Positions 25,546 through 39,550 of a stretch of DNA of 64,000 nt are shown here, in pieces. Below the pieces are notes generated by a model, which saw nothing but the letters and a program-made list of their open reading frames with translations, was not told where the DNA came from and did not search any database. The first letter of the stretch is position 1, and the number at the start of each line of letters is the position of its first letter. The stretch lies in assembly GCF_028532725.1 (NCBI RefSeq), contig NZ_JAQKGU010000003.1, forward strand, positions 310,001 through 374,000. Reading direction: 5' to 3'. Source of the DNA: Desulfovibrio sp. Fe33. GTDB lineage: Bacteria; Desulfobacterota; Desulfovibrionia; Desulfovibrionales; Desulfovibrionaceae. Position numbers and translations under genes: made by a program.

Positions 25546-26898
25546 CTATGCCTTGAGCGGCGCGCGGCCTATGCCCGGCCATATACGCGCCAGCCCCAGA
25601 CCGGCCCGGATGAAAGTCCACAGGGCCGAGGCCAGCCAGATATACACCAGCACATGCTCGGGGCGTATCGCCTCGACGGCCAGAACACACGCCGCCCCCA
25701 CCGCAGAGGCAAAGAGCATACTGTTGCGCAGGTAGGCGAAATCCCCGGTCCCCCAATGGATGCCGTCCGTGGCGAACGAAAGCGAACCAATGGGTTGGGA
25801 CAGGGAAACCACTATCCAGCCCGGTCCGAACACCGCATAGGCAGCCGGAGGCACCAGCAGCCACGCGACAAGGTCTGCGCCGAGGAGCATAGCCGCGCAC
25901 AGGACCACGCCCGTGCCCAAGCTCCACCAGCAGACCAGCCCAGCGACCTTGCGCGCCGCCTGTTTGTCATCCGCGCCCAGGAAATAGCCCACAAGGCTCT
26001 GCCCGGTAATAGCGAAAGCATCGAGGAACAAAGCCGAAAAGATAAAGAACTGCCGGATAGCCTGGAAGGCCGCGCCCTGATCGGCGCCGAACCTGTTGGC
26101 GGTGCGGGTGCAGAGCGTCAGAAATACCAGCACCCCTCCGGTGCGCAGGAACAGATCGCCGCCCACGCGCATGAGCCGGGCCATGCCCGCGCCGCGCATA
26201 CGCCAGGTCAGGCCAAGAGTGCGTCGGACAACGGCCAGACACCAGAACGCGCCGACCCACTGGCTGACCGTGCTGGCGATCGCCGCCCCGGCCACGCCCA
26301 TGCCCGGAAGCGACCCGACGCCGAAAACGAGCGCCCAGTCGAGCAGGATGTTGACCGCATTGACGCCCACGGCCACATAGAGGGGCGTACGCATGTCCTG
26401 CGCCCCGCGCAATCCTCCGAAACAGGCCAGGGAAACCAGCACGGCGGGCGCGCCGAGAAGCCGGTAAAGCATATATTCGCAGGCGAGTTCGTTGACCAGC
26501 CCCTCGGCTCCGAAAACAGCCGCGATGGGTGCCAGAAACCAGATGGAAACGGCCAACAGCGCCAAACCTATGGAGACGGCGAGCAGGCACGCCAAGGAGA
26601 TCACTTTGACCGCGCGGTCATGATCGCCTCTGCCCACGCTGTGCGCCACCTCCGTCTGGGTGGCTATGCCGAGAAAGGCGAATGCCCAGAAAATGGCTGA
26701 AAAAGCCATGGTGCCTACACCCAGGGCGGCCACGGGCTCTGAGCCGGGGAGCCGGGCCACGAATGCGGTATCGGCCAACCCTGTCAGGGGTTCCGCCACC
26801 AGGGAAAAGAGTACGGGAACGGCCATGCGAAACAGCGTCCGATTGGGCCGGTCCAAAAAAGGATGTCGTGATTTCGATTCGTCCGCGCCGTCCTGCAC
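25546..26898 (-). CDS. MATE-family efflux transporter
   Basis: The 450-residue membrane protein has 12 predicted helices in two MatE repeats. Conserved features are EPLTGLADTAFVARLPGSEPVAALGVG at the start and GLRGAQDMRTPLYV in the first half. Such pumps exchange cationic drugs or metabolites for Na+ or H+, in the NorM/DinF group. The GTG at 26898 is chosen because GGGAGG lies 7 nt upstream; more upstream codons lack an SD and the family pattern. The substrate is unknown. Confidence 0.88.
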   Translation of the reverse strand: MQDGADESKSRHPFLDRPNRTLFRMAVPVLFSLVAEPLTGLADTAFVARLPGSEPVAALGVGTMAFSAIFWAFAFLGIATQTEVAHSVGRGDHDRAVKVISLACLLAVSIGLALLAVSIWFLAPIAAVFGAEGLVNELACEYMLYRLLGAPAVLVSLACFGGLRGAQDMRTPLYVAVGVNAVNILLDWALVFGVGSLPGMGVAGAAIASTVSQWVGAFWCLAVVRRTLGLTWRMRGAGMARLMRVGGDLFLRTGGVLVFLTLCTRTANRFGADQGAAFQAIRQFFIFSALFLDAFAITGQSLVGYFLGADDKQAARKVAGLVCWWSLGTGVVLCAAMLLGADLVAWLLVPPAAYAVFGPGWIVVSLSQPIGSLSFATDGIHWGTGDFAYLRNSMLFASAVGAACVLAVEAIRPEHVLVYIWLASALWTFIRAGLGLARIWPGIGRAPLKA

Positions 26899-26995
26899 CG
26901 CATTTCCTCCCGTTAGGCCGTTCCACAACACAAACCCACCGTAAAGACAAGCGAAGCTTTCCCTTTCAAACGCTTTTCTGCTATTCCTAATTCCC

Positions 26996-28444
26996 ATGGA
27001 ATCAATGGAAGCATCTTTTCTGTTGGGCTTGGCCAGCCTTTTCTACACCCTTCTGGAGATAACGGGCATCGTCACGGCCATCATAGCCGTGCGCGAGACC
27101 CGCACTCCGCAGGGCGCCGTCGCCTGGGCCATCAGCCTTATCACGTTCCCGATCATCTCCCTGCCCCTCTACTGGATCTTCGGCCGATCCAAATTCCACG
27201 GCTATGTGGACGCCATGCGTTCCGGCCGAGCGGAATTCCAGCGGCACATCGGCACCCGCCACCATGTGCCTTCCCTCCCTCCTCTTGCCGAGCGCAAACG
27301 CCCCCATTCTCCGGACACGGTTTTCGAGACCCTGGCCGAATCACCCTTTCTCGACGGCAACGACGTTGAACTTCTGGTCAACGGCCCTGACACCTTCGAG
27401 GCCCTGTTCCAGGGGATTGAAGGAGCGCAAAGCTATGTCCTCCTCCAGTTCTACATCGTCCACGACGACGCCCTGGGCAAGCGGCTTGGGGAGCTGCTCA
27501 TCCGCAAGGCCCGGCAGGGAGTCCGCATTCTCTTCCTCTACGACGAACTGGGCAGCTACAAGACCCCGTTCGCCTACTGGGAAGCCATGCAGGCCGCCGG
27601 AATCAAGGCCTTCCCCTTTCACACCACGCGCGGAGCGGGCAACAGGTTTCAGCTCAACTTCCGCAACCACCGCAAGATCGTGGTGGTCGACGGCCATACC
27701 GCCTATGTCGGGGGGCACAACGTGGGTGTCGAATACCTCGGCGGCAAGGACAACGGCTACGGCGGCTGGCGCGACACCCATGCCCGGATTTCCGGTCCGG
27801 CCGTGCTCCCTATCCAGGTCTGTTTCGGCAAGGACTGGTACTGGGCCACCAGCGAAGTGCCGGACATCGATCTGACCATGCCCTTCCGTCGGGGGGAGGC
27901 GCGGGTACTGGCCCTTCCCACCGGCCCGGTGGACGCCCTGGAGAACTGCTCCCTCATGTTCATCCAGGCCATCGATTCGGCCAAGGACCGTTTCTGGATC
28001 GCCAGTCCCTACTTCGTCCCCGACAGCTCGGTCATGAAGTCCCTGCAGATGGCCGCCATGCGGGGCGTGGACGTGCGCATCATGCTCCCCAGAAAGCCGG
28101 ACCACATCCTGGTTCATCTCGCCGCCTACGCCTGTCTGAAGGAATTGGCCCTGCCCGGCATCCGCGTCTTCCGCTATGACGACGGCTTCCTGCACCAGAA
28201 GGTTTTTTTGGCCGACGACACCCTGTCGGCCGTGGGCACAGCGAACCTCGACAACAGGTCCTTCCGCCTCAACTTCGAACTCACCATGCTTGTCAGGGAC
28301 CCCGTCTTCGCCAAGAGCGTTGAAGCCATGTTTCTCCAAGACTTCAACCATTGCACCGAAACCGGCCCCAACGAATACGACAAAAAGGACCTCGTCCGCC
28401 AAACCGTCATCCGCTTCGCCCGCCTTCTGTCGCCTATTCTGTAG
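26996..28444 (+). CDS. cls: Cardiolipin synthase, phospholipase-D type
   Basis: The enzyme condenses two phosphatidylglycerols into cardiolipin at the inner membrane. The 482 residues contain two N-terminal membrane helices and two HKD motifs: NHRKIVVVDGHTAYVGG (about 225) and FLHQKVFLADDTLSAVGTAN (about 400). Both have the required His and Lys. The protein ends in a hydrophobic/basic tail. Divergent from the MATE gene; no clear SD before the ATG. Confidence 0.93.
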   Translation: MESMEASFLLGLASLFYTLLEITGIVTAIIAVRETRTPQGAVAWAISLITFPIISLPLYWIFGRSKFHGYVDAMRSGRAEFQRHIGTRHHVPSLPPLAERKRPHSPDTVFETLAESPFLDGNDVELLVNGPDTFEALFQGIEGAQSYVLLQFYIVHDDALGKRLGELLIRKARQGVRILFLYDELGSYKTPFAYWEAMQAAGIKAFPFHTTRGAGNRFQLNFRNHRKIVVVDGHTAYVGGHNVGVEYLGGKDNGYGGWRDTHARISGPAVLPIQVCFGKDWYWATSEVPDIDLTMPFRRGEARVLALPTGPVDALENCSLMFIQAIDSAKDRFWIASPYFVPDSSVMKSLQMAAMRGVDVRIMLPRKPDHILVHLAAYACLKELALPGIRVFRYDDGFLHQKVFLADDTLSAVGTANLDNRSFRLNFELTMLVRDPVFAKSVEAMFLQDFNHCTETGPNEYDKKDLVRQTVIRFARLLSPIL

Positions 28445-28488
28445 AGGCATAAGCGGCTTGTCCCGCCGGGCAACCCCGTTAAAGAGAC

Positions 28489-28517
28489 AAAAAGGGGAGC
28501 CTCGTCCGAGACTCCCC
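28489..28517 (-). terminator. dapB terminator
   Basis: On the minus strand GGGGAGTCTCG-GA-CGAGGCTCCCC (one mismatch) is followed by TTTTTGTCTC, 26 nt after the dapB stop. Confidence 0.8.
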
Positions 28518-28542
28518 TGAATGATCGGTTGCCGCTACCGGC

Positions 28543-29322
28543 CTAGAAGATATCGGCCATGGCGTAGAGCTTGCCGGGCTTCTGCCGGGCCAGCCACTTG
28601 GCAGCGCGCAGCGCTCCGGAGGCGAAGGTTTCGCGCGAGTGGGCACGGTGAGTGATTTCAATACGCTCGCCGGGGCCGAAGAAGTACATGGTGTGGTCGC
28701 CGACCACGTCGCCGCCGCGCAGGGTCTGAACGCCGATCTCCTTTTTGGGACGAGCGCCGATGATGCCGTCGCGGCAGTGCTTCTTGACCTCGTCGTAATC
28801 CCAACCGCGCGCCTCGGCCAGGCATTGGGCCAGCTTCAGAGCTGTGCCGCTCGGAGAATCCTTTTTCATCCTGTGGTGCGTCTCGACCATCTCCATGTCG
28901 TAATCCTCGCCCAGGGCCTGGACGAGTTGAGGAAGGACCTTGAGCAGGACGTTGATGCCCACGGACATGTTCGGGGCCCAGAAAAGCGGAACCGTGCGGG
29001 CGGCCTCGGCCAGCTCGGCCTGCTGCTCCGGGGTCAGCCCGGTGGTTCCGACTACGGCGGGATTACCGTGCCTGGCGGCGATCTTGGACATCTCCACCGA
29101 TGCCTCGGGAGCCGTGAAATCGACGATCACCGCGCCCGGCACCTTGGGCAGGAGGTCTTCCAGGTTGTCCGAGACTTCGCAGTTCTCGTAAGCCAGCCCG
29201 TCCGTATTGCCCTTGCGCTCGCACGCGCCAACCAGGTTCAGTTCCTCGTCGGCGAGGGCCATGTTGATGAGGGTATTGCCCATGCGGCCCTTGGCCCCCA
29301 GGATGACGACATCGACTGTCAT
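28543..29322 (-). CDS. dapB: 4-hydroxy-tetrahydrodipicolinate reductase
   Basis: DapB catalyses the NAD(P)H-dependent reduction step of lysine and diaminopimelate synthesis. The 259 residues have the Rossmann start [11 protein letters not shown], the VVGTTGLT motif, and the catalytic [15 protein letters not shown] segment with its His-His and Lys. Downstream of ligA in the same direction, 34 nt away. Confidence 0.95.
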   Translation of the reverse strand: MTVDVVILGAKGRMGNTLINMALADEELNLVGACERKGNTDGLAYENCEVSDNLEDLLPKVPGAVIVDFTAPEASVEMSKIAARHGNPAVVGTTGLTPEQQAELAEAARTVPLFWAPNMSVGINVLLKVLPQLVQALGEDYDMEMVETHHRMKKDSPSGTALKLAQCLAEARGWDYDEVKKHCRDGIIGARPKKEIGVQTLRGGDVVGDHTMYFFGPGERIEITHRAHSRETFASGALRAAKWLARQKPGKLYAMADIF

Positions 29323-29356
29323 GGAGTCACTCCTTGCGTGTTGAAAGTTTGTATGG

Positions 29357-32472
<3,116 letters not shown>

Positions 32473-32475
32473 CCC

Positions 32476-34479
32476 TTACCCCAATTCCAACATGCGCTCG
32501 CGAATCCGGGCGATGCGGTCCCTGAGTTCCGCAGCCCGTTCAAACTCCAGTTCCTTGGCGGCCTCGCGCATTTCACGCTCAAGCCGCTTGACGGTCTTGT
32601 TCAGACTCTTCGGGTCCGCCCCGTAGTCCACTCCGTTCTCGGCCGCCATGGCCACGGCGCCGCTTCGGTCGCCGCCGCCGGAAAGTTCGCCGAAGAGGTT
32701 CTCCACCTTCTTGCGGATGGTGGTCGGCGTGATGCCGTGCTCCTGGTTGTACTCGTCCTGCCTGGCCCGTCTGCGCTCGGTCTCCGCCATGGCCTCGGCC
32801 ATGGAATCGGTGACTTTGTCCGCGTACAGGATGACCCGCCCTTCCGAGTTTCGGGCGGCCCGCCCGAAGGTCTGGATGAGCGAGCGCGTGGAACGCAGAA
32901 ACCCCTCCTTGTCACCGTCCAGAATAGCCACCAGGGACACTTCGGGAATGTCCAGCCCCTCGCGCAGAAGGTTGATGCCCACCAGCACGAAGAACTCGCC
33001 CGAGCGGAGCGCCTGGATGATGGCCATGCGTTCCAGCGTGTCGATGTCCGAATGCAGATACCGGGACTGGACGCCCATCTGATTCAGATAATCGTTCAGG
33101 TCCTCGGCCATGCGCTTGGTCAGCGTCGTCACCAGGACGCGCTCGTCCCTCGCTTGCCTTTTTTTGCACTCAGACAGCAAATCGTCAATCTGTCCCTGCG
33201 TCTTCCTGACCTCCAACTGGGGATCAAGCAGCCCGGTGGGCCGGATGATCTGCTCCACCACCACGCCCTGAGCCAGGTCCAGCTCAAGCGGGCCCGGAGT
33301 GGCCGAAACGTAGACGGCCTGATGGATGCGCTCCCGGAACTCTTCGTAATTCAGCGGCCGGTTGTCGAGGGCGGACGGCAGGCGAAAGCCGAAATCCACG
33401 AGCGTGGTCTTGCGCGAACGGTCTCCCCGATACATGCCCCCCACCTGCGGCAGGGCTATATGGGACTCGTCCACGAACAGGATGAAGTCATCCGGGAAAT
33501 AGTCGAGCAGGGTCGCGGGCGGCTGGCCCTCGACGCGGCCGTCCAGATGGCGCGAGTAATTCTCAATGCCGTTGCAGTAACCGAGCTCCTCGATGGTCTC
33601 CAGGTCGTACATGGTCCGCTGCTCCAGGCGCTGGGCCTCCACCAGCTTGTTGCCGCGCTTGAGAAAGGCCAGCCGGGACTGCAACTCGTCACGGATGTCG
33701 TTGATGGCGCGGTCCACGTTGTCGCGGTCGGACACGAAGTGGGAACCGGGGTATATGACGGTCTTGCGCAACCGGTCCTTGACTTCGCCAGTGAGCGGAT
33801 CGGTCTCGGAGATGGAATCGATCTCGTCGCCGAAGAATTCGATGCGCAACGCCTTTTCCCGGCTATAGGCGGGAATGATCTCGACCACGTCGCCGCGCAC
33901 CCGGAAGCTGCTGCGGTGGAAGTCGTAATCGTTGCGCTCGTAGTGAATCTCCACCAGCCGCTCCAGCAGGTACTCCATGGCCATGGTCTGGCCTTCCTCC
34001 ACGGGAACGACCATCTTGGCGTAGAAGTCGGGCGACCCCAACCCGTAGATGCACGACACCGAGGCCACCAGGAGCACGTCCCGGCGCGTCAAAAGCGCAT
34101 GGGTGGCCGAATGGCGCATCTTGTCGATGTCATCGTTGATGGACGAATCCTTCTCGATGTAGACATCCGAGTGCGGCATGTAGGCTTCGGGCTGGTAGTA
34201 GTCGTAATAACTGACGAAGTATTCGACGGCATTATGCGGGAACAAAGACCGGAACTCGGTGTAGAGCTGAGCCGCAAGGGTCTTGTTGGGGGCCAGGATC
34301 AGGGCCGGACGGTTGAGCTGGGCTATCACGTTGGCCATGGTGAAGGTCTTGCCGGTGCCTGTCGCTCCGAGCAGCACCTGATCGCGCACACCGGCGTTCA
34401 GTCCCGAAATGAGTTCGGTAACGGCCTGGGGCTGATCGCCCTTGAGAGTATATTCGCTGACGAGTTCGAAATCCGGCAT
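32476..34479 (-). CDS. uvrB: Excinuclease ABC subunit B
   Basis: UvrB is the damage-verifying helicase of nucleotide excision repair. At about 667 residues it has the P-loop [15 protein letters not shown], the β-hairpin segment [20 protein letters not shown], the Walker-B-type [12 protein letters not shown], motifs V/VI ([23 protein letters not shown]) and the C-terminal UVR motif. The ATG at 34479 is chosen since [20 protein letters not shown] is the conserved N-terminus; upstream in-frame TTG lacks an SD. Confidence 0.96.
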   Translation of the reverse strand: MPDFELVSEYTLKGDQPQAVTELISGLNAGVRDQVLLGATGTGKTFTMANVIAQLNRPALILAPNKTLAAQLYTEFRSLFPHNAVEYFVSYYDYYQPEAYMPHSDVYIEKDSSINDDIDKMRHSATHALLTRRDVLLVASVSCIYGLGSPDFYAKMVVPVEEGQTMAMEYLLERLVEIHYERNDYDFHRSSFRVRGDVVEIIPAYSREKALRIEFFGDEIDSISETDPLTGEVKDRLRKTVIYPGSHFVSDRDNVDRAINDIRDELQSRLAFLKRGNKLVEAQRLEQRTMYDLETIEELGYCNGIENYSRHLDGRVEGQPPATLLDYFPDDFILFVDESHIALPQVGGMYRGDRSRKTTLVDFGFRLPSALDNRPLNYEEFRERIHQAVYVSATPGPLELDLAQGVVVEQIIRPTGLLDPQLEVRKTQGQIDDLLSECKKRQARDERVLVTTLTKRMAEDLNDYLNQMGVQSRYLHSDIDTLERMAIIQALRSGEFFVLVGINLLREGLDIPEVSLVAILDGDKEGFLRSTRSLIQTFGRAARNSEGRVILYADKVTDSMAEAMAETERRRARQDEYNQEHGITPTTIRKKVENLFGELSGGGDRSGAVAMAAENGVDYGADPKSLNKTVKRLEREMREAAKELEFERAAELRDRIARIRERMLELG

Positions 34480-34563
34480 TCTTTTGCACCCGGGCTTGAG
34501 CTGGCCCGTCAAAACACGTAAGAATCAAGAAAAAACCTGCAACCCCGTTTCGGAGTTAGAGCT

Positions 34564-35043
34564 ATGGATATCACCATCAACACCCCCGCCTCTCCCCCGC
34601 CCTGCGAGCGGGCCTACTCCCTGTCCATGGTCATCAGGAGCTTCAAGGGGAGGCGCGACGTGGAAGTGCACCTTTTTCGCGCCCAATGGAACCGCAAAGA
34701 GGAATCGGAAACGGACTTCTCTAGGCTGGCCGAATACAATCCAGCCACGGAAGGCTGCGTCCCGGACAGCCGAAGGGTCATCCTCGAATCCTTTACGGCG
34801 GATGAACGCGATCTCATCGTCAAATACCTGAAAGAACAATATTCCACAAGGCTTACGGCCATCAAGTCCAATCCTCTGGCCTTTCCGGTTCCGGCGGGTT
34901 TGGCCGGATTCACCGAGGTCCAACCGGGCAAGGACGCCGGGTTCATCGAATTCGGCAAAATCCCGAGTTATCCCTTGGCGTTCCCGCTCAAGGGATACTT
35001 CGACCTGAGCCAGCACCCGCCCCTTGCGGAAGACGAGGACTGA
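34564..35043 (+). CDS. Hypothetical protein, 159 aa
   Basis: The protein is not recognised. It is soluble, without signal peptide. The middle has a basic segment (RSFKGRRDVEVHLFRAQWNRK) and the C-terminal half is β-rich (GFIEFGKIPSYPLAFPLKGYFDL). An SD (GGAG) 8 nt before the ATG and codon use like its neighbours support a real gene. It is divergent from uvrB and faces aat, whose stop is 7 nt away. Confidence 0.65.
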   Translation: MDITINTPASPPPCERAYSLSMVIRSFKGRRDVEVHLFRAQWNRKEESETDFSRLAEYNPATEGCVPDSRRVILESFTADERDLIVKYLKEQYSTRLTAIKSNPLAFPVPAGLAGFTEVQPGKDAGFIEFGKIPSYPLAFPLKGYFDLSQHPPLAEDED

Positions 35044-35050
35044 CCGGAGA

Positions 35051-35743
35051 TCACTCCCGGCCGTCGAAATGCCACGCCCCTTCGCGGGTAGGCACGTCCA
35101 TGCCCTCGCGAAGCTTGGCCAGAAAGCGGAACCGCTGCAACTCCCGCGCGCCGAAGCGCAGGAGATGCTTGGTGGTCTGTTGGCAATCGATGAGAGTGAA
35201 CCGCCACTTGCGCAACTGCTCCACGAATACGGCGAAGGCCGCCTTCGAGGCATCCGGCACGCTGTAGAACATGGATTCTCCGAAGAAAATCGCCCCCAAG
35301 GACACGCCGTACAGCCCGCCGACCAACTCATCCCCCTGCCACGCTTCCACGCTGTGGGCATAGCCCAGCCGATGCAGGAGGATATAGGCGTCGATCATCT
35401 CTTCCACGATCCAGGTGCCCTCCTGTCCCGGCCTGGGGCAACAGGCGCACCGCCGGATAACCGTCTCGAAACGGGTGTCCAGGGTAAAGGAAAACGTCCC
35501 CTTGTTGATTGTCCGGCGCAGACTGCGCGGCACGTGAAGCTCCTCCGGAAGGAGCGCCAGCCGCGGGTTGGTGGACCACCAAAGGATGGGGGAGTCCTCG
35601 GAGTACCAGGGGAAAATACCGTTTGCGTAGGCTGTGAGCAGCCGTTCAGGGGAAAGATCGCCGCCCACGGCGAGCAGCCCGTCAGGCTCGGCCTCTTCCG
35701 GGTCGGGAAAGACGGGTTCGTCGAACAGGCGGTAGATGGTCAT
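35051..35743 (-). CDS. aat: Leucyl/phenylalanyl-tRNA--protein transferase
   Basis: Aat transfers Leu or Phe from tRNA onto proteins with N-terminal Arg or Lys, making them ClpS substrates. The 230-residue protein shows GLLAVGGDLSPERLLTAYANGIFPWY, WWSTNPRLAL, GGLYGVSLGAIFFGESMFY and DCQQTTKHLLRFGA. It lies 43 nt downstream of clpA in the same direction, so the operon holds the transferase together with the degradation machinery. Confidence 0.95.
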   Translation of the reverse strand: MTIYRLFDEPVFPDPEEAEPDGLLAVGGDLSPERLLTAYANGIFPWYSEDSPILWWSTNPRLALLPEELHVPRSLRRTINKGTFSFTLDTRFETVIRRCACCPRPGQEGTWIVEEMIDAYILLHRLGYAHSVEAWQGDELVGGLYGVSLGAIFFGESMFYSVPDASKAAFAVFVEQLRKWRFTLIDCQQTTKHLLRFGARELQRFRFLAKLREGMDVPTREGAWHFDGRE

Positions 35744-35786
35744 GGCGGGAATAAGGGGGCGGCGGCCGCCGCCCCCGGTGTTCGCT

Positions 35787-38108
35787 CTATTGCTTCACCC
35801 CGACGGCGTCAAAGGAGAACATAAACTCCCCGGATTCGCCGACCAGAGGCAGCTTTTTGGATTTCTTGCCCTTTCCGGCCACATCCACGGTAACGACGCC
35901 GCCCTTGACCAAAGAGCCGAAGAGCAGTTCGTCCGCGATGACGTCCTTGATTTCGGTCTGGATGACCCGGCCCATGGGACGCGCGCCCATGGAGGAGTCG
36001 TGGCCGAGCTCGGCGAGCCGCGCCCGGGCCGCCGGGGTCAGGGCGATCACCACGCGGCGGTCCTGCAACTGATCGTTGAGCTCCTTGATGAATTTGTCCA
36101 CGATCTGCTCCATGACCGGCTGCTCCAGGGACCGAAAAGTCACTATGGAGTCCAGGCGATTACGGAACTCCGGGCTGAAGAGCTGTTCCAGCGCCTTCAT
36201 GGCCTCTCCACGGCGGTCCGAATCCTCGTCCCGCTTGAAGCCTATGGCGCCCTTGGACATTTCACGCGCGCCGGCGTTCGAAGTCATCAGCAGGATGACG
36301 TGACGGAAGTCCGCCTTGCGCCCGTTGTTGTCGGTCAGGGTGGCGTAATCCATGACCTGAAGCAAAATGTTGAAGACGTCGGGATGGGCCTTTTCGATCT
36401 CGTCGAACAGAACCACGCAGTGCGGCTTCTTGCGCACCCCCTCGGTCAACAGCCCCCCCTGGTCGAAACCGACGTAGCCCGGAGGCGCGCCGATAAGCCG
36501 CGCCACGGCGTGCTTTTCCATGTACTCGGACATGTCGAAACGCAGGAAGCCGATGCCGAGCACCTGGGCCAGTTGCCGGGCCAACTCGGTCTTGCCCACG
36601 CCTGTCGGGCCGGTCAGCAGGAAACTGCCCACCGGGCGTCCCATCTGACGCATGCCCGCACGGGAACGCTTGATGGACTTGGCCAGGGCCGCCACGGCCT
36701 CATCCTGGCCGAAAACCACGGACTTGAGGTCGCTTTCCAGGCTCCGAAGCCGTTCGCGGTCGGACATGGTCAGCCGCCGGGCGGGGATACGCGCCATGCG
36801 GGCCACGACCTTCTCCACGTCCGCCACCTTGATGCGGTCGCCCTTGCGGGGACGGCCGGAGAGCTTGTACAGCGCGCCGACTTCGTCCATGACGTCGATA
36901 GCTTTGTCAGGCAGGTAGCGGTCCGTAATGTGCCGTTCGGAAAGCTCAGCCGCCGCCTTGAGGGCGAAATGGGTATAGTTGACGCCGTGGAATTCCTCGT
37001 AGTGGGACTGCAATCCCTTGAGGATGGCGACGGTCTCCTCCACGGTGGGTTCGTTTATCTCGATCTTCTGGAACCGGCGCGACAGGGCGCGGTCCTTCTC
37101 GAAATGATTCTTGTATTCCTCGAAGGTGGTCGAACCGATGCAGCGGATCTCGCCGGACTGCAACAGGGGCTTGAGGATGTTGGAGGCGTCCATGGAACCG
37201 CCGGAGACCGAGCCTGCGCCCACGATGGTGTGAATTTCATCCACGAACAGGATCGCGTCGCGGTTCTGCTTCAGTTCGCCCAGAACGCCCTTGAGCCGTG
37301 CCTCGAAGTCGCCCCGATACTTGGTGCCCGCCAAAAGAGAGCCCATGTCCAGGCTGTAGACCTCGGCGTTGATGAATTCCTTGGGAACCCGGCCCTCCAC
37401 GATCATCAGGGCCAGCCCCTCGGCCATGGCGGTCTTGCCCACGCCGGGATCGCCCACGAAAATGGGATTGTTCTTGCGGCGGCGGGAAAGAACCTGAATG
37501 GTCCGCTCCAACTCCGCGCTTCGGCCGATGAGCGGATCGATGAGCCCCTGGGCGGCCCTATCGGTCAGATTGACCGTGAACTCCTTGAGCGGGCTTTTCT
37601 TCTCTCCCGGGCGGCCGTCCAGCCCATCGGGCTTGGACATCGGATCATCGCCCATATCGTTCCAGTCGTCGTGCATGGACATGCCGTGGGAGATGAACTC
37701 CAGGATATCGAGCCGGGACACGTCGTGGGTGCGCAGGAAGTAGACGGCGTAGGAATCCTCCTCGTCGAACATGGCGGCCAGGACGTCGCCCACCTCGACG
37801 GTGTTCTTGCCCGAAGCCTTTTTCTGCCACACGGCGCGCTGAAGCACGCGGCGCACGCCCAAGGTCTGAATGACCTCGGACTCGGTGCCTTCGGGCAGGG
37901 TTTCCATATTCTCAACGAAAAATCGTCCGAGCTGATCCCTGAGCCGGTCCATCTCAGCGCCGCAGGCTTCGAGGATCTCCTCGCCCTGCTCTTCGATGGA
38001 TATGGCGTACAAGAGATGTTCGAGCGTCAGGAACTCGTGGTTCCTTCGCTTCACTTCGTTGACGGCGGCGGTCAACGCACTTTCCAATTCCTTGCTCAGC
38101 ATCGTCAT
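35787..38108 (-). CDS. clpA: ATP-dependent Clp protease ATP-binding subunit ClpA
   Basis: ClpA is the AAA+ unfoldase that feeds ClpS-delivered N-degron substrates to ClpP. The 773 residues contain an N-terminal Clp_N repeat ([10 protein letters not shown]), AAA domain 1 with [16 protein letters not shown] and AAA domain 2 with [16 protein letters not shown]. The ClpP-docking loop IGF is in AIGFKRDED. The gene starts 3 nt after the clpS stop. clpP is not in the window; it may sit beyond the right edge near clpX. Confidence 0.97.
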   Translation of the reverse strand: MTMLSKELESALTAAVNEVKRRNHEFLTLEHLLYAISIEEQGEEILEACGAEMDRLRDQLGRFFVENMETLPEGTESEVIQTLGVRRVLQRAVWQKKASGKNTVEVGDVLAAMFDEEDSYAVYFLRTHDVSRLDILEFISHGMSMHDDWNDMGDDPMSKPDGLDGRPGEKKSPLKEFTVNLTDRAAQGLIDPLIGRSAELERTIQVLSRRRKNNPIFVGDPGVGKTAMAEGLALMIVEGRVPKEFINAEVYSLDMGSLLAGTKYRGDFEARLKGVLGELKQNRDAILFVDEIHTIVGAGSVSGGSMDASNILKPLLQSGEIRCIGSTTFEEYKNHFEKDRALSRRFQKIEINEPTVEETVAILKGLQSHYEEFHGVNYTHFALKAAAELSERHITDRYLPDKAIDVMDEVGALYKLSGRPRKGDRIKVADVEKVVARMARIPARRLTMSDRERLRSLESDLKSVVFGQDEAVAALAKSIKRSRAGMRQMGRPVGSFLLTGPTGVGKTELARQLAQVLGIGFLRFDMSEYMEKHAVARLIGAPPGYVGFDQGGLLTEGVRKKPHCVVLFDEIEKAHPDVFNILLQVMDYATLTDNNGRKADFRHVILLMTSNAGAREMSKGAIGFKRDEDSDRRGEAMKALEQLFSPEFRNRLDSIVTFRSLEQPVMEQIVDKFIKELNDQLQDRRVVIALTPAARARLAELGHDSSMGARPMGRVIQTEIKDVIADELLFGSLVKGGVVTVDVAGKGKKSKKLPLVGESGEFMFSFDAVGVKQ

Positions 38109-38111
38109 ATT

Positions 38112-38426
38112 CTATTCACCTTCCATGCTGCACTTGAGCGGAAAACCCGCGCTTTTGGCCAGCCGGTGCACCAGGTCCACCTTGGTTTCGGCTACCTCGG
38201 CGGTATAGACGCCGCATATTCCGTACCCCTGGTTGTGCACGGAAAGCATGATGGCCGTCGCCTGCGCCTCTGTCCGGTGAAAGATGCGCACCAATATCTC
38301 GACCACGAAATCCATGGTCGTGTAATCATCGTTATGCAGCAGGACCTTGTACTTTTTCGGCTCCTTGACTTGGCGTTGACCAAGAAGCTCCGAATCGAAC
38401 CGGTCCCCGGTAAAAGGGTCACTCAT
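38112..38426 (-). CDS. clpS: ClpS adaptor protein
   Basis: ClpS binds N-terminal Leu, Phe, Tyr and Trp of degradation substrates and hands them to ClpA. The 104 residues include the conserved HNDDYTTMDFVVEIL and the later VHNQGYGICGVYTAEVAETK, with the hydrophobic pocket residues. First gene of clpS-clpA-aat. Confidence 0.96.
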   Translation of the reverse strand: MSDPFTGDRFDSELLGQRQVKEPKKYKVLLHNDDYTTMDFVVEILVRIFHRTEAQATAIMLSVHNQGYGICGVYTAEVAETKVDLVHRLAKSAGFPLKCSMEGE

Positions 38427-38481
38427 AGCGTTTCGGCTCCACCAATCCTTTGTATTTCCTGGCTCACAATATAAATTCGTT

Positions 38482-39102
38482 TTACCCTACTGTCGAGGGA
38501 AGACGGGAAAGATTCTCAATTTGCTCCAGCAGGGCCGCCCGCCTGCCAGACTCGAAGACGAAATTATCGTCTGGTTCAAGTCCCTTGGCCAATCTGTATT
38601 CGAGATTCAGACCGTGGTAAGTCGCCTTGGTGGTGCAGGCGGAATCGAGACCGAGGTCGGCGGCGCACGCGAAGACCTTGACCTCCTCCCCCTCTATCTC
38701 CACGAAATCGCCGAAAGGCAGGCGGTCCAGGCACACGACGCACTCCATGTGAGACCACTTTTCCCGGACTTTCTCATAACGGAAGGCCGGGACGAAGCCC
38801 ACGGCCCCAAGAGCCGCACCCATGGCCGCAGGATCGTCCACCCCGGTCTGAATTTCCTCGAATATCTTGAGGGCCGACGGCTCGGGATTCTCGGGCAGAC
38901 GCTTGACGGTGAGCACTCCGCGCCCCTGCCTCTCGCGCAGGCGAAGCAGCACGCCCGCCGCCTTGAGGGATCGGTCGGGGCGATCGAAAACAATGTTCTC
39001 CTCGAAATACCGCCCCGATGTCCCGGCCCCGGCCGCGGCCAACTTTGCCGCCAGTTCGTCTAGGTCGGCCTCCAGATATTTCAATTCGCACTCAAGAGTC
39101 AT
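38482..39102 (-). CDS. CYTH-domain protein (CyaB/thiamine-triphosphatase type)
   Basis: The 206 residues carry the ExExK triphosphate-tunnel signature in ECELKYL at the N-terminus, followed by RLRERQGRGVLTVKR and a VEIEGEEV strand. CYTH proteins hydrolyse triphosphates such as thiamine triphosphate or tripolyphosphate, or make cAMP (class IV cyclase). The short length and lack of a CHAD domain favour the CyaB group, but activity is not known. It is divergent from fluC. Confidence 0.85.
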   Translation of the reverse strand: MTLECELKYLEADLDELAAKLAAAGAGTSGRYFEENIVFDRPDRSLKAAGVLLRLRERQGRGVLTVKRLPENPEPSALKIFEEIQTGVDDPAAMGAALGAVGFVPAFRYEKVREKWSHMECVVCLDRLPFGDFVEIEGEEVKVFACAADLGLDSACTTKATYHGLNLEYRLAKGLEPDDNFVFESGRRAALLEQIENLSRLPSTVG

Positions 39103-39149
39103 TGGCTTTCTCCATTTGTATTGCTATAACCCGGCTCAAGGATATCGAA

Positions 39150-39527
39150 ATGCCGACCAAAATTCTCTATCTTTCTCTGGGGGGAGCCGCCGGGACCCTG
39201 TCGCGCTATTTTCTGTCCGGCATGGTGCAACGTCTTGCGGGCGGATCATTCCCGGCGGGCACCTTCGCCGTCAACCTTGCGGGCTGCCTGCTTTTCGGCA
39301 CGGTCTGGGGCATCTTCGAAAATCGTCTGCTGCCCGGCAGCGAAGTCAGGCTGCTGATCCTGACGGGATTCATGGGCGCATTCACCACCTTTTCCACCTA
39401 CATGTTCGAGACCGGCACGCTGGTCAAGTCCGGGCAAATGGCCATGGCCATGGTCAACGTCGTCGGCCAATCCGTCGCCGGACTGGCGCTGGTCCTGACC
39501 GGCATAGCCTTGGGCCGCCTGCTCTGA
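39150..39527 (+). CDS. crcB: Fluoride ion channel FluC/CrcB
   Basis: CrcB/Fluc is a dimeric fluoride-specific channel that removes toxic F-. The 125 residues form four helices. Family motifs are GGAAGTLSRYFLSG, TFAVNLAGCLLFGTVWG and GFMGAFTTFSTYMFE, which contains the fluoride-lining Phe-box. An SD (AAGGA) is 7 nt before the ATG. A DUF190 gene follows, as is common. I see no fluoride riboswitch in the 47-nt upstream gap. Confidence 0.93.
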   Translation: MPTKILYLSLGGAAGTLSRYFLSGMVQRLAGGSFPAGTFAVNLAGCLLFGTVWGIFENRLLPGSEVRLLILTGFMGAFTTFSTYMFETGTLVKSGQMAMAMVNVVGQSVAGLALVLTGIALGRLL

Positions 39528-39550
39528 TCCACATCCCCGGGGGGAGCACT

